Origin: Candidatus Brocadia sp.
Lineage (GTDB): Bacteria > Planctomycetota > Brocadiia > Brocadiales > Brocadiaceae
Direction of reading: 5' to 3'
NCBI GenBank assembly: GCA_011525665.1
Contig: WYAU01000071.1
Coordinates: 53,504-117,503 of the forward strand
Length of the DNA stretch: 64,000 nt
Part shown: positions 42,503-50,950 of the stretch, piece after piece
Position numbering within the stretch: the stretch's first letter is position 1
Layout: each line of letters starts with the position of its first letter
The notes under the pieces: generated by a model
The model's input: only the letters and a program-made list of their open reading frames with translations
Told to the model about the DNA's origin: nothing
Database searches by the model: none
Made by a program: the position numbers and the translations under genes

Positions 42503-42823
42503 TTCTTAACACTCCTTTTGCAGGAACTATGCCTAATCTGATAACATATATAAAAACTTTTAATACTTATGGATATTTGTTTTTATTGTACACTAAATAA
42601 AACACAAATATCTACGACAAAATCTGTTACTATTTTCTCCATTCTAAAAAATTTCTGTTTAACCCTTAAAGTCTATCTAAGAAATTAAAGATCAAACAGA
42701 TTTCATTTATCCAAAAATAACTAACTTATCGGTATCCTGTTTATATTTCTGGACAATTATTTATGAATTAAGATGCGACTCTTGATCCTTTATTGCCAAC
42801 CCTCAACTGCCTACCACTTACTT
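42503..42823. other. AT-rich gene-free stretch
   Basis: No gene. The right edge of the accessory island; it supplies the antitoxin's ribosome binding site on the minus strand and is clearly more AT-rich than the flanking chromosomal genes. Confidence 0.5.
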
Positions 42824-44515
42824 TCACAACCGTCCGGATCTCAAAATGCCTATTGTCAGCCCCAGTCCAAGGATACCCGCAAAGACAAATCCAAGAATGC
42901 CAAGTACCGGGAAGCCATAGACCAGGGGCCCTCTGTTGGCCATAATAATAAGGGAAGAGCCGATAATCAGGGCGGAGATGACCAGGCTAAATGAAATCCG
43001 GTTGCTGGATTTGTCCATTTCAGATATGAATTTCGAGAGCCCTTGGTGCTCAAATTCGATTTTTAACTTGCCCCTTTTTATCTTTTTAACAATTTCATAG
43101 GTATCTCTGGGAATTATTTTCAAAATATCCAGGAGTTCCGATGAATACGATGTGACCTCGGTGAAGATGCGTTTCGGATCGTACCTTTCGCGCAGCAGTC
43201 TTTCTACAAAGGGTCTGGTGTGTGCTATTGTATTAAATTCCGGGTCTAACTGCCGGGCAACGCCGTCTATGGTGGCGAGCGCCTTGATTAAGATATGGAA
43301 TTGGGGTGGTATCTTTAATTTGTGTCGTGTCATTAAATCGACGGCCTGGGGAAGTATTGTGGAGATTTCAACCTGCTTCAAAGGAATGTCATAATACCGT
43401 TCCAAAAAATCGCTGATATCATGCTTAAACTCTCGCACAGATTCCTCTTCCTCAACGAAGGCGCCCAGCATTTCCAGCGCCTTTAAGATACCCGTGATAT
43501 TTTTCATGGATACCGCAATCAGAAGGCTTACGATGACATCCCGGGTATCGTCATCGAGTCTGCCCACAATCCCAAAATCTACAAAAGCTGCGGCATTGTT
43601 CGGCAAAATGAAGATATTCCCCGGATGGGGGTCTGCGTGGAAAAATCCGTCAATGAATATCTGCTGCAGGACGGCATTGGCGCCATTTGCGGCGACGGCT
43701 TTTTTTTCTTCGGTTGTATGGGGTTGATTTATGTAGTCGTTCAGCCGGATACCAATGATTTCTTCTATGGTAATGACCCTGGGTTTGGTGTAATCCCAAA
43801 AGACCTTGGGAATATAGACGGTAGGGCTGTCCTTAAAGTTCTTGCGAAATTTATCGATATTATGCGCTTCGCAGGTAAAATCTATCTCCTTTGTTATAAC
43901 CCTGGAAAATTCGTCGACAATGCCAACAGGATTGAAAAATTTGACATCCTGCATATATCGGCCGGACAGATGGGCAAGGATGTAAAGAATATCTATATCC
44001 GTTTCGATCATTTTGCGGATATCGGGACGCTGCACCTTCACGACTACATTCTCTCCTGTGCTGAGTTGCGCCCGATGCACCTGCCCCAGGGATGCGGCTG
44101 CCAGAGGAAATGGATCAAATAAGACAAATAATTCGTCCGGATAGCTTCCCAGGGAATCCTTTATCTGCTTTTTGACCTCTTCGTAACCAAAGGGAGGGAC
44201 GCTATCCTGAAGTTTGCTCAGTTCATTGCAGAGGTCTAAAGGAATCAGGTCCGGCCGCACGCTCAAGATCTGTCCGAACTTTATGAACGTGGGACCGAGT
44301 TCTTCCAATACCTTTCTGAGCCGGACTGCCCGGGATTCCGCCGGTTCTGAAAAACGGCGCAACAGCCGGGTTTTGATAATGCCCCTGCCAATGACATGAT
44401 CTTGCAGATGAAGTTGCTGGATGGCAAAACCAAAGCCATGCTTGGTTAATATCCTGAGGATTTGATTAAAACGGCGTATGTCCCGAATCTTCTGGCCTAT
44501 TTTTCTGAGTTGCAT
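42824..44515 (-). CDS. UbiB/ABC1 (AarF) family atypical kinase
   Basis: A 563-residue protein of the ABC1/UbiB family. Signature segments are present: ELGPTFIKFGQILSVRPDLIP (KxGQ motif), AAASLGQVHRAQL (Ala-rich loop), VVVKVQRP (ATP lysine), FHADPHPGN and VDFGIVG (metal site). Two C-terminal helices (FSLVISALIIGSSLIIM; VLGILGFVFAGILGLG) anchor it. In quinone-making bacteria UbiB aids ubiquinone synthesis, but anammox bacteria use menaquinone, so here the role is an undefined one in lipid or quinone handling. A phasin-like gene lies 59 nt upstream on the same strand. Confidence 0.88.
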   Translation of the reverse strand: MQLRKIGQKIRDIRRFNQILRILTKHGFGFAIQQLHLQDHVIGRGIIKTRLLRRFSEPAESRAVRLRKVLEELGPTFIKFGQILSVRPDLIPLDLCNELSKLQDSVPPFGYEEVKKQIKDSLGSYPDELFVLFDPFPLAAASLGQVHRAQLSTGENVVVKVQRPDIRKMIETDIDILYILAHLSGRYMQDVKFFNPVGIVDEFSRVITKEIDFTCEAHNIDKFRKNFKDSPTVYIPKVFWDYTKPRVITIEEIIGIRLNDYINQPHTTEEKKAVAANGANAVLQQIFIDGFFHADPHPGNIFILPNNAAAFVDFGIVGRLDDDTRDVIVSLLIAVSMKNITGILKALEMLGAFVEEEESVREFKHDISDFLERYYDIPLKQVEISTILPQAVDLMTRHKLKIPPQFHILIKALATIDGVARQLDPEFNTIAHTRPFVERLLRERYDPKRIFTEVTSYSSELLDILKIIPRDTYEIVKKIKRGKLKIEFEHQGLSKFISEMDKSSNRISFSLVISALIIGSSLIIMANRGPLVYGFPVLGILGFVFAGILGLGLTIGILRSGRL

Positions 44516-44574
44516 GGCTTAACTCGTTTTCCCAAAGCCTGGCTAGTGGAAACAGGCGGGTTTTCTCATACAGA

Positions 44575-44889
44575 CTACGTCTGATCTTCCCTTGATTGCA
44601 GCCTTTTTATAATCTCCTCAAGTTTTTTCTGCATCTGCTGGAGTTCATTCCGCGTTGGTATGTCTAGCTTGTGGAGCACATTTTCCACAATCTTTTCGAT
44701 CATAGATACAATTTCTTGTTTGCTTGATGAAAGTTTTTTAAATAATTCATTCACCTGCGTCTTTGCTTCATCTTTCCCGATTTCTCCCTTTTTTACCATT
44801 TCATCAATGAGTTCTTCAACATTCTCTTTCGTCACAATCAATGCCCCAAAACCGAGGTTGATTGCCTTACTGATGATATCTGCCATCAT
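44575..44889 (-). CDS. Phasin-like coiled-coil protein
   Basis: A 104-residue helical protein: DIISKAINLGFGALIVTKEN, then ELIDEMVKKGEIGKDEAK and LQQMQKKLEEIIKRL. It matches the PhaF/phasin-like family of small granule- or membrane-associated proteins. These are frequently encoded beside AarF/UbiB kinases, as here. No polyhydroxyalkanoate synthase is in the window, so a storage-granule role is not supported. Confidence 0.7.
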   Translation of the reverse strand: MMADIISKAINLGFGALIVTKENVEELIDEMVKKGEIGKDEAKTQVNELFKKLSSSKQEIVSMIEKIVENVLHKLDIPTRNELQQMQKKLEEIIKRLQSREDQT

Positions 44890-44910
44890 AATTTCCCCTC
44901 CCTAACAAAT

Positions 44911-45477
44911 TTATTCCAGCAAGACCAGGCCATATATATTAGCCTCTTCGTTGCTGTTTTTCAGTGTTTCTATTTTCAAGTTATGATTTCTTGCCGTCTG
45001 ATAGACATCGATACCGCACGCCTCCATGGAAGGTCTGGCTTCCATGGTACGAATGCATGATGCGCTGGTTTCACAACCTTCGCACAATTTACAAGGACCT
45101 GCCCCGAGTCCAAAGGCCTTATAAAATCCCAGAGAAAATGCCAGTTTTTCGATCTCTGCGGCAATGTACCGCATCTGCCAGCTCAGGCGGCCGTGGAGAA
45201 GCAGCGCCGTATTATACTCCCTGAGGATTTCCCTCATGTCTTCATGCGATGGCGAGTGGGGTGGGCAGGTGAGTTTTTTCCCGTACTCTTCACATCCGTA
45301 TTTGCATTTTAATTGTACCCATCGTCCAACCGCAATTGTGTTGGTCTGAATAATAATTGCCCGTTCACAGCCGAGTTCAACAGCCTTTTTGATTAATGAG
45401 TTACACAAATCATCAGGGTGCAGAAACGATGAAGGAACGGGTTGAATTTCAGGCATTGCCGAATTCCGGCTGTGCAT
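44911..45477 (-). CDS. DUF2284 metal-binding protein
   Basis: A 188-residue cysteine-rich protein of the DUF2284 family. CKYGCEEYGKKLTCPPHSPS and GPCKLCEGCETSASC contain the conserved cysteines, probably for an Fe-S cluster or zinc, and the remainder matches the family. Function is unknown. It is 21 nt upstream of the phasin-like gene on the same strand and may be part of that operon. Confidence 0.8.
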   Translation of the reverse strand: MHSRNSAMPEIQPVPSSFLHPDDLCNSLIKKAVELGCERAIIIQTNTIAVGRWVQLKCKYGCEEYGKKLTCPPHSPSHEDMREILREYNTALLLHGRLSWQMRYIAAEIEKLAFSLGFYKAFGLGAGPCKLCEGCETSASCIRTMEARPSMEACGIDVYQTARNHNLKIETLKNSNEEANIYGLVLLE

Positions 45478-45582
45478 AGGTAAATCTCCTAAAGAATTAT
45501 TCCTGTATCCAGTGTTACTATAAACAAGGGGGGATGTTTAATCAAATATTTTTTATTTAAAATGGGCGCAAAAACCGTTGTC

Positions 45583-45610
45583 TTGACAGGGGCAATTCAT
45601 ACGGTATAAT
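45583..45610 (+). promoter_or_regulatory. Consensus sigma-70 promoter of radC
   Basis: Perfect TTGACA and perfect TATAAT with a 16-nt spacer. A leader of about 120 nt follows before the radC ATG at 45737. Confidence 0.8.
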
Positions 45611-45736
45611 TCTATCGGAAAAAAGCAACAGCTCAGCCGGGTTAAAATATATGCGGCAAACAACCCCTTTGCCCTTTTTCTTTAGGGGACTGCCATGCAC
45701 TCTCCGTGAACGGCCACTTAGCGCCGGGATATATTT

Positions 45737-46435
45737 ATGAAGGAAGAGAAGAAACGTCCTACGATCAAGCAACTTCCTACCCACGAAAGACCCCGGGAAA
45801 GACTCATCCAAAGCGGCGATGAACACCTGACAGATGCAGAACTCCTGGGTATCATCATTCGCGATGGCACCACAAATTACAGCGCGGTTGATTTAGCCAA
45901 AAAGCTCCTCTCGGAATACGGAGACTTTCGAAGGCTGGGTCTGGCTTCCGTCGGTGAGTTGTGCAAAATAAAGGGGATTGGCCCGGCGCGTGCAGCCCAG
46001 ATCAAGGCGTCATTGGCCATTGCAAAACGTTTTTCCACCATCTCGGTAAAGCCCCTCCAGCAATTTAAATGCAGCAACGATATCTTTCGTCATTTCCACG
46101 AACGTTTGAGGGAAAGGAGGCAAGAGATCTTTTTGGTCGTTTTACTCGACAATAAAAACCGTGTCATGAAAGAATTAACCATCTCCTCCGGCAGCCTGAC
46201 ATCCAGCATTGTCCATCCGAGGGAAGTATTCAATCCGGCGATAAAGGAGTCTGCGGCCTCTGTGATCTTTGTGCATAACCATCCCTCAGGCGATCCGGAG
46301 CCAAGCAAGGAAGATATCCAGATAACACAACGGCTGATTGAGGCAGGAAACATTGTCGGCATAAAGGTTTTGGACCATATTATTATCGGAAACGAGCGTT
46401 TTGTAAGTTTTAAGGATAAAGGGATTATGCCTTGA
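45737..46435 (+). CDS. radC: RadC-family JAB1/MPN metalloprotein
   Basis: A 232-residue protein with the standard RadC layout: an N-terminal helix-hairpin-helix region (LGLASVGELCKIKGIGPARAAQI) and a C-terminal JAMM metalloenzyme-like domain with HNHPSGDPEPSKEDI and a conserved upstream Glu. Despite the name, a DNA repair role is not established. A consensus promoter and a 120-nt leader precede it. No prophage or defence genes surround it, so it is likely the chromosomal copy. Confidence 0.9.
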   Translation: MKEEKKRPTIKQLPTHERPRERLIQSGDEHLTDAELLGIIIRDGTTNYSAVDLAKKLLSEYGDFRRLGLASVGELCKIKGIGPARAAQIKASLAIAKRFSTISVKPLQQFKCSNDIFRHFHERLRERRQEIFLVVLLDNKNRVMKELTISSGSLTSSIVHPREVFNPAIKESAASVIFVHNHPSGDPEPSKEDIQITQRLIEAGNIVGIKVLDHIIIGNERFVSFKDKGIMP

Positions 46436-46812
46436 CAATGGTTTTTGATATACTTATGCCCTGTCGCCTATCGGCTTACACACCTCTACCACATGGTCTT
46501 AATTTTTAACTCCAAGGGCAGCCGAAGACCGTAGTGAACGAATTTTTAAAAGTTTCAATTCCTATTCAAGCAAAGCCAAGTTTGTGCTTATTTATCTTTT
46601 CTATATGAATTTAAGCCCATCGATCAGACGAACAAAGGGAAAGGTTGCTTATTTTGTTTTCTCTTGTAAAAATCTTGTTTGAATGTATAATCAAAAATGG
46701 AAAAACAATAAAAAAGCGCCAAATTTGGCACAAGAGGTTGTTTTTTAAAAATTTACACTTTTGGAGATATCGGTTTATAAACACTTGGAAAATAAATATT
46801 TACAATAATTCT
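46436..46812. other. Gene-free region upstream of tRNA-Arg
   Basis: About 375 nt without a gene. It contains the promoter at 46664-46691, an AT-rich tract and nothing else I can assign. Confidence 0.5.
46664..46691 (+). promoter_or_regulatory. Putative promoter of tRNA-Arg/tadA
   Basis: TTGTAA and TATAAT with 16 nt between, about 115 nt before the tRNA-Arg 5' end. Confidence 0.45.
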
Positions 46813-46886
46813 GCGCCCATAGCTCAATTGGATAGAGTCACGGACTACGAATCCGGAGGTTGGAGGTTCAAATCCTCCTGGGCGCG
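46813..46886 (+). tRNA. tRNA-Arg (ACG)
   Basis: Acceptor GCGCCCA/TGGGCGC, D-arm GCTCAATTGGATAGAGT, anticodon loop CTACGAA (anticodon ACG) and T-arm GGAGGTTCAAATCCTCC. CCA is not encoded. It is the bacterial TadA substrate and lies 41 nt before tadA. Confidence 0.95.
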
Positions 46887-46927
46887 TTTTAAAATTTCAC
46901 TTAACGGGTAAACAGGTAATTCCAAAG

Positions 46928-47398
46928 ATGTTTGAAACTGCCGATAGACACGAATATTTCATGAGGCAGGCTATTGGTGAGGCAGAAAAGGCCGTAGAAA
47001 AGGACGAGGTGCCAGTTGGGGCTGTGATTGTCTACGAGAACCGTATTATTGCCCGCGCCCATAACCAGCGTGAGATGCTCAATGACCCAACAGCACATGC
47101 CGAAATGATAGCAATAACTCAGGCAGCCGCTTATTTGCAGAACTGGCGTTTGACCAGTGCAACGATCTATGTGACCCTGGAACCTTGCGCAATGTGCGCC
47201 GGCGCATTAGTACAGTCAAGGGTTGATATGCTTGTTTACGGGGCTGCAGATAAAAAGGCAGGGGCATGCACATCAGTGATGAATCTTGTTCAGGAACCCA
47301 GATTTAACCATCGCCTAAAAGTTATACCCGATATCCTTGCCGGTGAATGCAGGGATTTGTTACAAAAATTCTTTTGGGAAAACTGCCGTATTAAATAA
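46928..47398 (+). CDS. tadA: tRNA-specific adenosine deaminase
   Basis: A 156-residue zinc deaminase that converts A34 of tRNA-Arg(ACG) to inosine so that it can read CGU, CGC and CGA. The zinc/catalytic motif HAEMIAI and PCAMCAGAL are intact, as is DEVPVGAVIV before them. It lies directly downstream of its probable substrate tRNA gene and upstream of two tRNA-Ser genes and the SRP RNA. The synteny tadA-SRP RNA-dnaX-ybaB-recR is also known in Bacillus. Confidence 0.95.
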   Translation: MFETADRHEYFMRQAIGEAEKAVEKDEVPVGAVIVYENRIIARAHNQREMLNDPTAHAEMIAITQAAAYLQNWRLTSATIYVTLEPCAMCAGALVQSRVDMLVYGAADKKAGACTSVMNLVQEPRFNHRLKVIPDILAGECRDLLQKFFWENCRIK

Positions 47399-47431
47399 CG
47401 TATCGGTTTAAACCGTTTGAACCGCGAGGGG

Positions 47432-47523
47432 GGAGAGGTGCCAGAGTGGTTGATCGGGACGGTCTCGAAAACCGTTTCTCGCATAATAGCGGGACGTGGG
47501 TTCGAATCCCACCCTCTCCGCCA
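47432..47523 (+). tRNA. tRNA-Ser (CGA)
   Basis: Acceptor GGAGAGG/CCTCTCC with encoded CCA, anticodon stem ACGGT/ACCGT around loop CTCGAAA (anticodon CGA), a long variable arm (TCTCGCATAATAGCGGGA) and T-arm GTGGGTTCGAATCCCAC. All features of tRNA-Ser are present. Confidence 0.95.
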
Positions 47524-47678
47524 CCAAAAAGGGTATGTGATATGTATCTTTTACCGTAAAACTCCCCTGAAGGTGAAAATGGGGAAGACGAGAATGCTTC
47601 AACCTCCTGCCTCATAACTTTCCAATGCTGTCCCGAGCGTTCTCGTTGCAGTATGAGACTGAAACTTTATGAATAGGG

Positions 47679-47771
47679 GGAGAGGTGTCAGAGTGGCCGA
47701 ATGAGCGCGCTTGGAAAGCGCGTATACCGACAAAATCGGTATCGCGGGTTCGACTCCCGCCCTCTCCGCCA
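47679..47771 (+). tRNA. tRNA-Ser (GGA)
   Basis: Acceptor GGAGAGG/CCTCTCC with encoded CCA, anticodon stem CGCGC/GCGCG around loop TTGGAAA (anticodon GGA), long variable arm with ATACCGAC/ATCGGTAT, and T-arm GCGGGTTCGACTCCCGC. Confidence 0.95.
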
Positions 47772-47785
47772 GTTTTGTTGTAATT

Positions 47786-48008
47786 GGCCGTGCTAGATGG
47801 GGAGCTAGCGGTTCCCTGTAGCCTGCAACCCGCTATAGCAGGATCGATCGCTTTTTCGAGGGCTCACAGACTATTAGCTTTATCAATGTAAGTGGTGATG
47901 AGGGCCGGATCTCATGCAATAAGAGATTGTGTGAATCTGGTCAGGTGCGGAAGCAAGCAGCCATAAGCATTGATCCTTATGTGCCGTGAGCCAGTCTGGC
48001 CTGAGCTT
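47786..48008 (+). ncRNA. ffs: Signal recognition particle RNA, large (Alu-containing) type
   Basis: The 5' part (GGCCGTGCTAGATGGGGAGC, GCTATAGCAGGATCGA) matches the Alu region of large bacterial SRP RNAs. The universally conserved helix 8 follows as GGTCAGGTGCGGAAGCAAGC and CAGCCATAAGCA. Relative to the usual CCGGAAGG, the tetraloop-flanking pair is swapped (GCGGAAGC), a compensatory change. Ends are approximate. It lies 14 nt after tRNA-Ser and before dnaX. Confidence 0.88.
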
Positions 48009-48139
48009 ACTGCATGGATAGGCTAATGGAAATGGGAACGGAAAAAAGTGCACGGCCTTTTCTGCACCTCCCGACGGTAATACGTCCGATCCTTTCTCTG
48101 GTTTTCAGAGCCCCCGGAAATGTGGCGGGAGAAAGGGTA

Positions 48140-48168
48140 TTGATATAGGGCAGAGGAGAGAGTATAAT
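48140..48168 (+). promoter_or_regulatory. Sigma-70 promoter of the dnaX operon
   Basis: TTGATA and TATAAT with a 17-nt spacer, leaving about 80 nt of leader before the dnaX ATG at 48257. Confidence 0.6.
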
Positions 48169-48256
48169 TAATCGCAAGGAAAGGAAAAACCTTCGGGATA
48201 ATTCTCATGAATTATGGTGTAAAATTGCATTCAATGGGTTATCGGAGTGACCGTTA

Positions 48257-49903
48257 ATGTCGTATGTTGTATTAGCCCGCAGATACCGTCCTCAGACCTT
48301 TGAGGATCTGGTAGGGCAAGGACCCATTGTAGAGACGATCAGGAATGCCATCCGCTCCGACAGGGTTGCCCATGCCTATTTGCTTGCCGGGCCACGGGGG
48401 GTGGGAAAGACTTCAATGGCGCGGATACTGTCAAAGGCGCTCAATTGCCAGCACGGACCCACGGATACTCCCTGCAATGTCTGCAATATTTGCCGGTGTA
48501 TCTCCGATGGCAACGACATCGATGTTTTGGAAATTGATGGCGCATCCAACCGGGGAATCGACGAGGTGAGAAACATCAGACAAAATGTTGGCTATGCCCC
48601 GTCCAGGGCCCGGTATAAAATTTACATCATCGATGAAGTTCACATGCTCACCCGCGAGGCGTTCAACGCCCTTTTGAAGACACTCGAAGAACCGCCGGCA
48701 CACGTTAAGTTTATTTTCGCCACAACGGCGGCCAATCGGCTTCCCGAAACCGTTCAGTCCCGGTGTCAGCGATTTGATTTTAAGAATATTTCCGTCCGCG
48801 ATATCGAAAAACGGCTTTCGGATATCTGCAAGACTGAAGGTGTGCAGGCTGAGCCCGCCGCTATTCACATGATTGCAAGACATGCCCGGGGGGGGTTGCG
48901 GGATTCCCAGTCGGCGCTGGATCAGCTCCTTTCATTTTGCAAGGATAAAATATCTCCGGAAGATGTAAACTTTGTCCTGGGTTGCATTGACGAAGACAAG
49001 ATACAGGGTATGTTCGACAGCTTTGTAAAAAGGAACGTATCCTCTGCCTTGAGGATTGTGGATGAGGTTTTAACGGAAGGAAAGACCCCGGGGGAATTTA
49101 TCGACCAGTTGCTTTCATGCGTCAGGGATCTTTTGATATTTTCTTCCTGCGGCCAGGAGTCGACGTGGATTGAGTTGAACGCCACTTTCGCACAACGATA
49201 CGGAAAATCCTTTTCCTGTGATACGCTGATGTATATGGCCCAAACCCTCACGGATGCAAAAATGCGGTCGACGGATTCTCTCTTACAGCGCATTGTGCTG
49301 GAGATGGCGGTAATCAAACTGTGCCGGATGGAATCGATCGGCTCATTAAATGAAATTGCCGAGAAGATTGCATTACTGGAAGAGAGACTCATCCGGCATA
49401 AAAGCGAACCGGCGGAAAAAAATGAAGAAATAGCGCCGGTTCAAAAATCCGATACCCCGCAAATGACACCGGAACCGGCAGCAAGGAAAGGCATTGATTT
49501 CGAAAACCTGTCCGACGGAAAAAACACCTGGGAGAAAATCCTTCTCTCAATCCAGGGCAAAAAAAAGTCCACCTGGGCGCTTTTGAAGGAAGGTCGATGT
49601 GTGGGATTCACAGAGAGAGAAATTACCATCGAATTTCCCGGGAATTGTTCCTTTCACAAGGAAAAACTTGATCACGCCGAAGAAAAAAGACTTATCGAGC
49701 AGTGCGCCAAAGAGATAGTACAGGAAGATGTGAGGCTAAAACTCGTGATATCCAAAAACGGAAGTCCCGAAAAAAAGAAGGCAAATGTATTCCCGGCTCA
49801 CAGCTCTCCTGATCTGCAATCGGTCGATCCGGTATTTTCAGAACCGGCAGTAAAAAAGACCGTGGACATTTTTGGCGGACATGTCGTCAAGATAAATAAA
49901 TAG
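48257..49903 (+). CDS. dnaX: DNA polymerase III subunit gamma/tau
   Basis: The clamp-loader ATPase, 548 residues. It has Walker A in [14 protein letters not shown], a zinc module ([19 protein letters not shown] region), the Walker B DEVHML and sensor region ([22 protein letters not shown]). The tail beyond about residue 380 is divergent and shorter than E. coli tau. Two A-rich slippery sites occur in frame: A AAA AAT at 49417-49423, followed in the -1 frame by an immediate TGA, and A8G at 49559-49567. A gamma-like short product of about 389 residues is therefore possible. ybaB follows after 14 nt. Confidence 0.93.
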   Translation: MSYVVLARRYRPQTFEDLVGQGPIVETIRNAIRSDRVAHAYLLAGPRGVGKTSMARILSKALNCQHGPTDTPCNVCNICRCISDGNDIDVLEIDGASNRGIDEVRNIRQNVGYAPSRARYKIYIIDEVHMLTREAFNALLKTLEEPPAHVKFIFATTAANRLPETVQSRCQRFDFKNISVRDIEKRLSDICKTEGVQAEPAAIHMIARHARGGLRDSQSALDQLLSFCKDKISPEDVNFVLGCIDEDKIQGMFDSFVKRNVSSALRIVDEVLTEGKTPGEFIDQLLSCVRDLLIFSSCGQESTWIELNATFAQRYGKSFSCDTLMYMAQTLTDAKMRSTDSLLQRIVLEMAVIKLCRMESIGSLNEIAEKIALLEERLIRHKSEPAEKNEEIAPVQKSDTPQMTPEPAARKGIDFENLSDGKNTWEKILLSIQGKKKSTWALLKEGRCVGFTEREITIEFPGNCSFHKEKLDHAEEKRLIEQCAKEIVQEDVRLKLVISKNGSPEKKKANVFPAHSSPDLQSVDPVFSEPAVKKTVDIFGGHVVKINK

Positions 49904-49917
49904 AGGAGGTCAACACG

Positions 49918-50268
49918 ATGAAAGGTTTTGGCAATATTGCGGAAATGATGAAACAGGCGCAAAAACAGGCGCAAAAAATGCAAAAGCAGATGGAAGAGAT
50001 TCAAAATGATCTGAAGGAACGCGTCGTGGAGGCCAGTTCCGGCGGTGGAATGGTCACGGTGCATATGAACGGGAAGCAAGAGATTCTTTCGATTAAGATC
50101 GATCCGGAGGTGGTAGATCCAAAAGATGTTCAGATGCTTGAGGACCTCATTCTTTCTGCCGTTTCACAAGCGCTCAAGAAATCGCAGGAACTTTACCAGT
50201 CTGAGATGGGAAAGCTTACCGGCGGTTTAAATATACCCGGTATTCAGGGACTGTTTGGGGGTATGTAA
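49918..50268 (+). CDS. YbaB/EbfC nucleoid-associated protein
   Basis: A 116-residue dimeric DNA-binding protein with an N-terminal helix ([20 protein letters not shown]), a beta-core ([17 protein letters not shown]) and a C-terminal [11 protein letters not shown] tail, matching the family throughout. It is encoded between dnaX and recR, as is conserved in many bacteria. GAGGAGG-like sequence (ATAGAGGAGG) gives a strong ribosome binding site 7-8 nt before the ATG. Confidence 0.95.
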   Translation: MKGFGNIAEMMKQAQKQAQKMQKQMEEIQNDLKERVVEASSGGGMVTVHMNGKQEILSIKIDPEVVDPKDVQMLEDLILSAVSQALKKSQELYQSEMGKLTGGLNIPGIQGLFGGM

Positions 50269-50310
50269 TTGACGGAATTTGCTGCAAAAGTGCTTTAAGA
50301 GGTTTTCATC

Positions 50311-50919
50311 TTGAATGCGTATCCGCAATCTGTAATAAAACTCATCAATGAATTCGGCAAGATGCCTGGTATTGGGCAGAAAACGGCAGAGCGTCTTGCG
50401 TGTCATATCTTAAGGCTGCAAACAGGAGATGCCATGCAGCTTGCCTATGCCATCAGAGATGTAAAAAAGCTTGCCAGGACGTGTTCGAACTGTTTCACTA
50501 TTTCGGAAAATGATCCATGCCACATTTGCAGCGATATGTCAAGGGACAGATCCACAATTTGTGTGGTAGAACAACTTGCGGACTTTCTGACGATAGAAAA
50601 GACGGGGAAATACCGTGGCCTGTATCATGTACTCCAGGGGCATATTTCGCCACTGGAGGGGATTCACCCCGAATCCCTGACAATTGAAAAACTTTTGCAG
50701 CGGGTGAAGGCAGATCACGTAAGAGAAGTTCTCCTGGCCACGAATCTGAACATGGAGGGAGATGCAACCGCTTTGTATATCCATAAACAATTGCATGCCC
50801 CGGGGGTCCGTGTTACAAGGCTTGCGCGTGGACTGCCGACCGGAAGTTATCTTGAGTACGCAAATACGGCGATTGTTGCCGACGCCATTAGTGGCAGAAG
50901 CGAGATGCCGGGGGTTTAA
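50311..50919 (+). CDS. recR: Recombination mediator RecR
   Basis: Acts with RecF/RecO to load RecA at gaps. The 202-residue protein has a helix-hairpin-helix start (GKMPGIGQKTAERLACHIL), a C4 zinc finger (CSNCFTISENDPCHIC), a Toprim domain (STICVVEQLADFLTIE) and a Walker B-like C-terminus. The start codon is TTG at 50311, placed 8 nt after AAGAGG; no in-frame ATG fits the family N-terminus. It is the third gene of the dnaX operon and is followed by rpoN. Confidence 0.94.
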   Translation: MNAYPQSVIKLINEFGKMPGIGQKTAERLACHILRLQTGDAMQLAYAIRDVKKLARTCSNCFTISENDPCHICSDMSRDRSTICVVEQLADFLTIEKTGKYRGLYHVLQGHISPLEGIHPESLTIEKLLQRVKADHVREVLLATNLNMEGDATALYIHKQLHAPGVRVTRLARGLPTGSYLEYANTAIVADAISGRSEMPGV

Positions 50920-50950
50920 AGTCGTTTTTTTTTAAGGAAGGTGATGTTTC

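Noticed and set aside
46724..46745. Sigma-54 promoter TTGGCAC... before tRNA-Arg
   Set aside because: The -24 half is present, but the -12 TGC element is missing at the correct distance.
47580..47650. Inverted repeat CGAGAATGCT/AGCGTTCTCG between the two tRNA-Ser genes
   Set aside because: Arms are about 40 nt apart and imperfect; not enough to claim an element.
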